The notes beneath the pieces were generated by a model. It was not told the origin of the DNA. It made no database searches and saw nothing but the letters and a program-made list of their open reading frames with translations. From contig CAJMQD010000022.1 of assembly GCA_905215425.1 (NCBI GenBank), forward strand, positions 1 through 9,116: DNA of 9,116 bases, in the 5' to 3' direction. Both the position numbers and the translations under genes were made by a program. Source of the DNA: an uncultured bacterium (lineage in GTDB: Bacteria; Bacillota; Clostridia; Oscillospirales; Oscillospiraceae). Positions 6,781 to 9,116 of the stretch are shown piece after piece (within the stretch, counting starts at the first letter, position 1; each line of letters starts with the position of its first letter).

Positions 6781-6834
6781 AAATCATAAAGCCACCCCCG
6801 GCAGTCGATCGACTGCCGGGGGTGGCTTGTTTTT
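6781..6834 (+). terminator. Bidirectional intrinsic terminator, perfect 40-nt palindrome
   Basis: Positions 6789-6828 are an uninterrupted perfect inverted repeat centred at 6808/6809; the arm runs AAGCCACCCCCGGCAGTCGA and is followed by its exact complement, giving an 18-bp stem once a tetraloop is allowed. On the plus strand it is followed by TTGTTTTT, ending the operon after mrp. On the minus strand it is followed by TTTATGATTTTT, so it can also end the converging M16 peptidase transcript. The hairpin is GC-rich and very stable. Confidence 0.93.
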
Positions 6835-6898
6835 AGCGCATAGACAGCTCCGCGGCCGCCGAGGGGTAAAGGGAGCGGCCTCTGGCTGCGGTTTGCGC
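6835..6898. other. Short non-coding gap with weak inverted repeats
   Basis: This is the 3' trailer of the minus-strand M16 gene before the shared terminator. GGCCGC (6854-6859) can pair with GCGGCC (6875-6880) across a 15-nt loop, and AGCGCA (6835-6840) with TGCGCT (6894-6899, reaching into the stop codon). In such GC-rich sequence these could be chance. No coding potential is apparent. Confidence 0.4.
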
Positions 6899-8149
6899 TT
6901 ATTGCTGCAAAAGCTTGCTGTACTCCTCCGCGCTGCCTACCCGGCCCACAGCGGACAGAGAAGCGTTTTCAAACCGGAAGATTTCCTGCGCCAGGGCGTG
7001 GAGCTGCTCCCGGGTGACGGCGTCATACCCGGCCAGCGCCTCCTCCGCAGTGCGCACCCGGCCGTACAGCAGGCGGCTGGCACCCATCTGGCTCATGCGG
7101 GCCTGAACAGATTCCTGGCCAAGCAGCAAGCTGGCCTTGGCCTGCTCTCTTGCCCGGTCCAGCTCCTCTTGGGTGGGACCGTGGTCGGCATAGTCCAGCA
7201 CGGTTCGCCGGATGGCGTCATAGGCGGCCCGCTCCTGATCCCGGTTGGCGGCAGTGTAGACCCCTAAAAGCCCGGTGTCCACATGGTCGGCCACATAGGA
7301 GTAGACGGAGTAGCACAGGCCTCTCTTCTCCCGCACCTCCTGGAACAGGCGGGAGGAGCAGCCGCCCCCGAAGATGGCGTTCATCAGCTGGATCTGATAC
7401 CGGCGGGGATCCAGGTAATTGGGGGCAGGGAAGGCCAGCAGCAGGTGGTTCTGCTCAATGGCTTTTCTCTTGGCGGTTACGGCCGGGCGGTAAGCGGCGG
7501 GTCTGGTGGTGGGGGCGGGACCGGCCTCTAACTGGCTGAGCCGGGTGCACAGATCGTCCAATTGCCGCTGAGTGAAGCTTCCCGCCAGAGAGACGACGAT
7601 GTTTCCCGGACGATAGTGTTCTTTCTGCCAGGCTTTCAGCCACTGGCCGGTCATGGGGGCCAGGGTGGACGCCTTGCCCAGAATGGGCCGGGCCAAGGGG
7701 GAACCCTTGTATACCACAGCGGCCAGCCGTTCGCTCACCAGATCTTCCGGGGCGTCTTCATACATGCCGATCTCCTCCAGCACTACGCCCCGCTCCATCT
7801 CCACATCGGACTGGTCGAAGCGGGAGGAGAACAGCATATCCAGCAGCAGGTCGGCGGCCCGGTCCAGATGCTCGTCCAGACAGCGGGCGTAGAAGCAGGT
7901 ATGCTCCTTGGTGGTGTAGGCGTTTACCTGGCCGCCGATGGCGTCCATCTCTCTGGCCAGGTCGCCGGCGGAGCGGCGGCCGGTGCCCTTGAATACCATA
8001 TGCTCGATAAAGTGGGCCGCGCCATTTTCTGCCGCCTTTTCGTGGCGGGAACCCACGCCGACAAAAAATCCCAGGGCGGCGGAGCGCACACCGGGGATGG
8101 GTAAGGTCAGAATTGTCGCCCCATTGGGCAGAATCGTGGTTTGATACAT
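6899..8149 (-). CDS. M16B-family zinc metallopeptidase (insulinase / processing-peptidase-like)
   Basis: This is a cytosolic zinc peptidase of the single-domain-pair M16B type, related to Bacillus MlpA/YmxG and mitochondrial processing peptidase; its physiological substrate is unknown. In the 416-residue product the inverted zinc motif HFIEH gives H46, E49 and H50, and the third ligand is the Glu of VVLEEI (about E126), a spacing matching the family. The inactive second half carries the substrate-binding segment FGGGCSSRLFQEVREKRGLCY, with the Arg and Tyr characteristic of M16B. No signal peptide is present. I start at the ATG at 8149 (MYQTTILPNG), which follows GGAGG (8159-8155) by 5 nt; a TTG at 8161 would add four residues but lies across that ribosome binding site. 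The gene is transcribed from its own sigma-A promoter through a leader of about 200 nt and converges on mrp at the shared terminator. Length is normal for the family (about 410-420). Confidence 0.95.
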   Translation of the reverse strand: MYQTTILPNGATILTLPIPGVRSAALGFFVGVGSRHEKAAENGAAHFIEHMVFKGTGRRSAGDLAREMDAIGGQVNAYTTKEHTCFYARCLDEHLDRAADLLLDMLFSSRFDQSDVEMERGVVLEEIGMYEDAPEDLVSERLAAVVYKGSPLARPILGKASTLAPMTGQWLKAWQKEHYRPGNIVVSLAGSFTQRQLDDLCTRLSQLEAGPAPTTRPAAYRPAVTAKRKAIEQNHLLLAFPAPNYLDPRRYQIQLMNAIFGGGCSSRLFQEVREKRGLCYSVYSYVADHVDTGLLGVYTAANRDQERAAYDAIRRTVLDYADHGPTQEELDRAREQAKASLLLGQESVQARMSQMGASRLLYGRVRTAEEALAGYDAVTREQLHALAQEIFRFENASLSAVGRVGSAEEYSKLLQQ

Positions 8150-8154
8150 GGAAG

Positions 8155-8159
8155 CCTCC
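8155..8159 (-). promoter_or_regulatory. Ribosome binding site of the M16 peptidase gene
   Basis: GGAGG on the minus strand, 5 nt before the ATG at 8149, decides that start over the upstream TTG. A second SD-like TAGGAGGG lies further upstream in the leader (8180-8173) and has no well-spaced ATG; it could serve the TTG at 8161 or act as a standby site. Confidence 0.75.
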
Positions 8160-8303
8160 AAAATTTTTTAAACCCTCCTACCCACCCTTTTTAGATGAGC
8201 GGGGCTATGCCTCCGCACCCCCATAGGGCGGCCCGATGAAAGGATCGGGCCAGACAGAAAACCGAATGGAGCCCCACAAAAGCCCAGCGGCAGCGGGTTT
8301 TGC

Positions 8304-8327
8304 GGGGAGAGGAGAAGGGGGAGGGGG
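8304..8327 (+). repeat. 24-nt uninterrupted purine tract with G-runs
   Basis: The plus strand is all purine over these 24 bases, with runs GGGG, GGGGG and GGGGG, and a further GGG at 8295-8297. It is the template strand just downstream of the M16 promoter; the transcript carries the C-rich complement. The spacing is near that of a G-quadruplex, but one loop is 9 nt. Confidence 0.6.
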
Positions 8328-8355
8328 CGGATATGATCCGCCCGATCACCACGAA

Positions 8356-8384
8356 ATTATAACACTGAACAGGACGCATGTCCA
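8356..8384 (-). promoter_or_regulatory. Sigma-A promoter of the M16 peptidase gene
   Basis: On the minus strand TGGACA (8384-8379, five of six to TTGACA) is separated by exactly 17 nt from a perfect TATAAT (8361-8356). A TG one base before the -10 makes it an extended -10. This is the best promoter in the window. The predicted start is near 8349, some 200 nt before the ATG. Confidence 0.85.
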
Positions 8385-8409
8385 CGGTATGGTCGTAAAA
8401 AGGCGAAGA

Positions 8410-8425
8410 AAACTCATGGGAGTTT
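8410..8425. repeat. Small perfect inverted repeat upstream of the spoIIQ-like gene
   Basis: AAACTC-ATGG-GAGTTT forms a 6-bp stem with a 4-nt loop, ending 2 bp before the GTATA box. No T-run follows, so it is not a terminator. It might be an operator or chance. Confidence 0.4.
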
Positions 8426-8427
8426 CG

Positions 8428-8457
8428 GTATAGGGTTCCGGCAGACGGTCAAAAATA
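8428..8457 (+). promoter_or_regulatory. Possible forespore sigma-F-type promoter of the spoIIQ-like gene
   Basis: GTATA (8428-8432, within GGTATA) is followed after 15 nt by GTCAAAAATA (8448-8457). This resembles sigma-F sites of the form GTATA / GGnnAnAnTA with one mismatch in the -10 GG. It sits directly before a gene whose Bacillus counterpart is sigma-F controlled. Against it, the predicted start near 8464 would fall in the Shine-Dalgarno sequence, giving a leader of only about 12 nt. Confidence 0.3.
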
Positions 8458-8462
8458 GGGGC

Positions 8463-8470
8463 AGAGGTGA
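8463..8470 (+). promoter_or_regulatory. Ribosome binding site of the spoIIQ-like gene
   Basis: AGAGGTGA pairs well with the 16S 3' end. It overlaps an in-frame ATG at 8470 and leaves an 8-nt gap from GAGG to the ATG at 8476, so the latter is the better start. Confidence 0.7.
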
Positions 8471-8475
8471 TGAGT

Positions 8476-9116
8476 ATGAAACGACCCTGGACAGAGCGGC
8501 TGGGGGATTTTGTGCTGGGGCGGGGGTTCTACATCGTTCTGGTGCTGTGTGTGGCGGCGATTGGGGTGTCGGGGTATTACCTGATGCACTCGGTCGGCAG
8601 TCCGGCGCCGGAGGACCCCACAAAGCCCGCTGCGGGCACGGCAGTTGTGCCTGCTCCGGACAGCAGTGCCTTTGCCAAGCCCCAGACGGAGAAGCCGCCT
8701 GCGGCCGCGCCGTCCGCAAAGCCTGCGCCTAAGCCTGTGCCGGCCGCTCCGGAGCAGAGCGCCGCCCAGGAGGGCAAGGGGGAAGTCCCCTCGCCAAAGC
8801 CGGCCCCTGCGGCCTATACCTGGCCGGTAAAGGGGGAGGTGCTGCGCCCCTTCAGCGTGGAGACCCTGAGCTATGACAGGACCATGGGGGACTGGCGTGT
8901 CCACGCGGGGCTGGATATCTCCGCCGTAGAGGGCACTCTGGTGTCTGCCATGCGTGGGGGTGCGGTACACGATGTATACGAGGATGACATGATGGGGACC
9001 ACGGTGGTCCTCGACCACGGGGACGGCATGGTCAGTGCGTACAGCGGGCTGGCCGCCAAGCCGCCGGTAGCGGTGGGCGACACAGTGGACACGGGCAGCA
9101 CCATCGGCTCGGTGGG
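8476..9116 (+). CDS. SpoIIQ-like membrane-anchored M23 (LytM) protein, 3' end outside window
   Basis: In spore formers SpoIIQ is made in the forespore, crosses its membrane once and meets SpoIIIAH in the intermembrane space to drive engulfment and hold the channel complex. The open frame runs unbroken to the window edge (213 complete codons). It has a short basic cytoplasmic tail, a single membrane span at about 18-37 (GFYIVLVLCVAAIGVSGYYL, very like clostridial SpoIIQ anchors), an Ala/Pro/Lys-rich linker at about 43-113, and from about 116 the M23 domain: WPVKGEVLRPF, then GDWRVHAGLDISA with the zinc-ligand pattern H143-x3-D147, and the glycine-rich LytM strands up to GDTVDTGSTIG. The second zinc motif (HxH) would lie beyond the edge, so catalytic competence cannot be judged. 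I start at the ATG at 8476, 8 nt after GAGG (8464-8467); the ATG at 8470 overlaps that site. A plain wall hydrolase is the alternative, but the anchor and DWRVHAG block favour SpoIIQ. Confidence 0.85.
   Translation, partial: MKRPWTERLGDFVLGRGFYIVLVLCVAAIGVSGYYLMHSVGSPAPEDPTKPAAGTAVVPAPDSSAFAKPQTEKPPAAAPSAKPAPKPVPAAPEQSAAQEGKGEVPSPKPAPAAYTWPVKGEVLRPFSVETLSYDRTMGDWRVHAGLDISAVEGTLVSAMRGGAVHDVYEDDMMGTTVVLDHGDGMVSAYSGLAAKPPVAVGDTVDTGSTIGSV

Larger units (their letters stand above)
8150..8349 (-). promoter_or_regulatory. Long structured 5' leader of the M16 peptidase mRNA
   Basis: If transcription starts about 7 nt after the -10 box, near 8349, the leader is about 200 nt. Three hairpins are visible in transcript order: GGGCGGAT-CAT-ATCCGCCC (8344-8326, perfect 8-bp stem at the 5' end), GGCCCGAT-N6-ATCGGGCC (8251-8230, perfect 8-bp stem) and GCGG(A)GGC-ATA-GCCCCGC (8215-8198, 7 bp with a bulged A). 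Between the first two is a C-rich pyrimidine tract. None is followed by a run of T, so attenuation by termination is not evident. I do not recognise a known riboswitch or T-box. No believable protein is encoded in the stretch. Confidence 0.5.

Noticed and set aside
7562..8104. Plus-strand frames opposite the M16 peptidase, also 6827-7267
   Set aside because: Shadow translations without motifs; the second would begin inside the terminator.
8191..8385. 64-codon minus-strand frame in the M16 leader
   Set aside because: It would begin upstream of the predicted transcription start, with no ribosome binding site and no recognisable sequence.
8236..8433. 65-codon plus-strand frame between the divergent genes
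   Set aside because: Low-complexity Gly/Arg sequence created by the purine tract; no ribosome binding site and it overlaps the promoters.
8449..9018. Minus-strand frame opposite the SpoIIQ-like gene
   Set aside because: Arg/Gly/His-rich shadow; the plus frame gives a coherent anchor, linker and M23 domain.

Overview
The window looks like chromosomal DNA from a GC-rich, probably spore-forming, low-oxygen Firmicute of the Oscillospiraceae type (Flavonifractor / Pseudoflavonifractor / Lawsonibacter-like). That placement is an inference from the mix of content: a maf-mreC-mreD-PBP2 cell-shape cluster, strong AGGAGG-type ribosome binding sites, a Clostridia-style Mrp with an N-terminal cysteine cluster, an M16B peptidase, and a SpoIIQ-like M23 protein, all in strongly GC-biased codons. 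I see no rRNA, tRNA, CRISPR array, insertion sequence or prophage gene.

Layout. Positions 1-255 hold the C-terminal end of a protein with a topoisomerase-type C4 zinc finger, possibly a NERD-domain protein. It is about 41% GC by my count, clearly poorer than everything downstream. From 258 to 6776 six or seven closely spaced plus-strand genes form a probable operon: dut (dUTPase), a DUF2262-like gene, maf (nucleotide pyrophosphatase), mreC, mreD, mrdA (PBP2) and mrp (Fe-S carrier P-loop ATPase). A perfect 40-nt palindrome with T-rich flanks on both sides (6781-6834) is a bidirectional terminator shared with the convergent minus-strand M16B peptidase gene (6899-8149). That gene has a clear sigma-A promoter (8356-8384, TGGACA-N17-TATAAT with an extended -10) and a leader of about 200 nt with several hairpins. 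Diverging from it, a SpoIIQ-like membrane-anchored M23 protein begins at 8476 and runs off the right edge.

How the genes fit together. Dut and Maf remove unwanted pyrimidine nucleotides. MreC, MreD and PBP2 are elongasome parts that build the lateral wall. Mrp delivers Fe-S clusters, and here it sits where related clusters often carry min genes. The SpoIIQ-like protein would act in engulfment at the mother cell-forespore interface. mreB is not between maf and mreC, where it commonly lies.

I did not find a convincing new multi-gene system. The best second-look items are the structured leader of the M16 peptidase gene, the start-codon problem of mrdA, the uncharacterised DUF2262-like gene between two nucleotide-cleaning enzymes, and the abrupt base-composition change at the left edge.
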